A stretch of 64,000 bases of DNA from Bradyrhizobium sp. ORS 278 (GTDB lineage Bacteria > Pseudomonadota > Alphaproteobacteria > Rhizobiales > Xanthobacteraceae). The stretch spans positions 3,038,001-3,102,000 of the forward strand of contig NC_009445.1 of assembly GCF_000026145.1 (NCBI RefSeq). The letters are read 5' to 3'. The first letter of the stretch is position 1; the number at the start of each line of letters is the position of its first letter. Below are positions 63,934 through 64,000 of the stretch, piece by piece. A program made the translations under genes and the position numbers. The notes beneath the pieces are model-generated. The model was not told the origin of the DNA and did not search any database. It worked only from the letters and a program-made list of their open reading frames with translations.

Positions 63934-64000
63934 GTAGCCCGGATGAGCGAAGCGACATCCGGGTTCACCGACACAGCGCGTGAGAACCCGGATGTCGCTA
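63934..64000. repeat. Palindromic repeat, family 1, copy 9, cut by the window end
   Basis: Left arm GTAGCCCGGATGAGCGAAGC and most of the centre and right arm are visible; the element runs past the end of the window. Confidence 0.85.

Overview
The window reads as chromosome from an alphaproteobacterium of the Bradyrhizobium / Nitrobacteraceae type. The base composition is GC-rich and genes are dense on both strands. There is a livHMGFK operon, a Usg-family protein, a DUF2778 protein, a groESL pair with alphaproteobacterial RpoH and CIRCE-type control signals, and many copies of the short palindromic intergenic repeats common in that group. The genus is an inference from gene content and repeats; no rRNA or tRNA gene was seen.

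Layout. 1-8.7 kb: the 3' end of an S1/P1-type nuclease gene; a metallophosphoesterase followed by a Ser/Thr kinase fused to a universal-stress domain; a C4-dicarboxylate (DctA-family) carrier; a convergent rpe-allA-allE operon for ureide breakdown; an EF-hand protein; and an S58 aminopeptidase. 8.7-17.5 kb: a MASE4 hybrid histidine kinase, a divergent single-domain response regulator, and the branched-chain amino acid ABC operon livH-M-G-F-K. 17.7-26.6 kb: small or membrane proteins of unknown role, an enol-lactonase-like hydrolase, then a carbon-monoxide-dehydrogenase-like cluster (coxG, S, M, D, E, two split XdhC genes and a MoeA-like/MocA fusion). This cluster has no large catalytic subunit. 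26.7-30.2 kb: DUF4189 and DUF2000 proteins, a zinc alcohol dehydrogenase and a family 4 glycosidase.

30.3-37 kb: an overlapping tetR-hlyD-ABC-permease efflux operon with a palindromic operator inside its promoter, a membrane class III cyclase and a tannase-family esterase. 37-44.3 kb: DUF488/DUF72 genes, a lipid-linked sugar pair (GT2-GtrA plus ArnT-like), an FkbM methyltransferase and a DUF2778 (Tlde1-like) protein. 44.3-49 kb: a large structured repeat region, then a complete periplasmic aldehyde-oxidase operon (paoABC type). 49-55 kb: an HNH endonuclease, a stand-alone RtcB-family ligase, a truncated dioxygenase fragment, signal peptidase I, and an isochorismatase-like hydrolase divergent from a LysR regulator. 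55.5-64 kb: groEL and groES (minus strand), usg, a cupin with a basic tail, an acyltransferase-SGNH protein, a NupC carrier and an EntS-like MFS transporter.

The coherent functional units are: ureide catabolism; branched-chain amino acid uptake; two molybdenum-hydroxylase systems, one apparently lacking its catalytic subunit and carrying the maturation factors, the other complete but without its own maturation gene; a self-regulated efflux operon; and a heat-shock chaperonin operon. At least four families of palindromic repeats fill most intergenic gaps, including the gap between groES and groEL.
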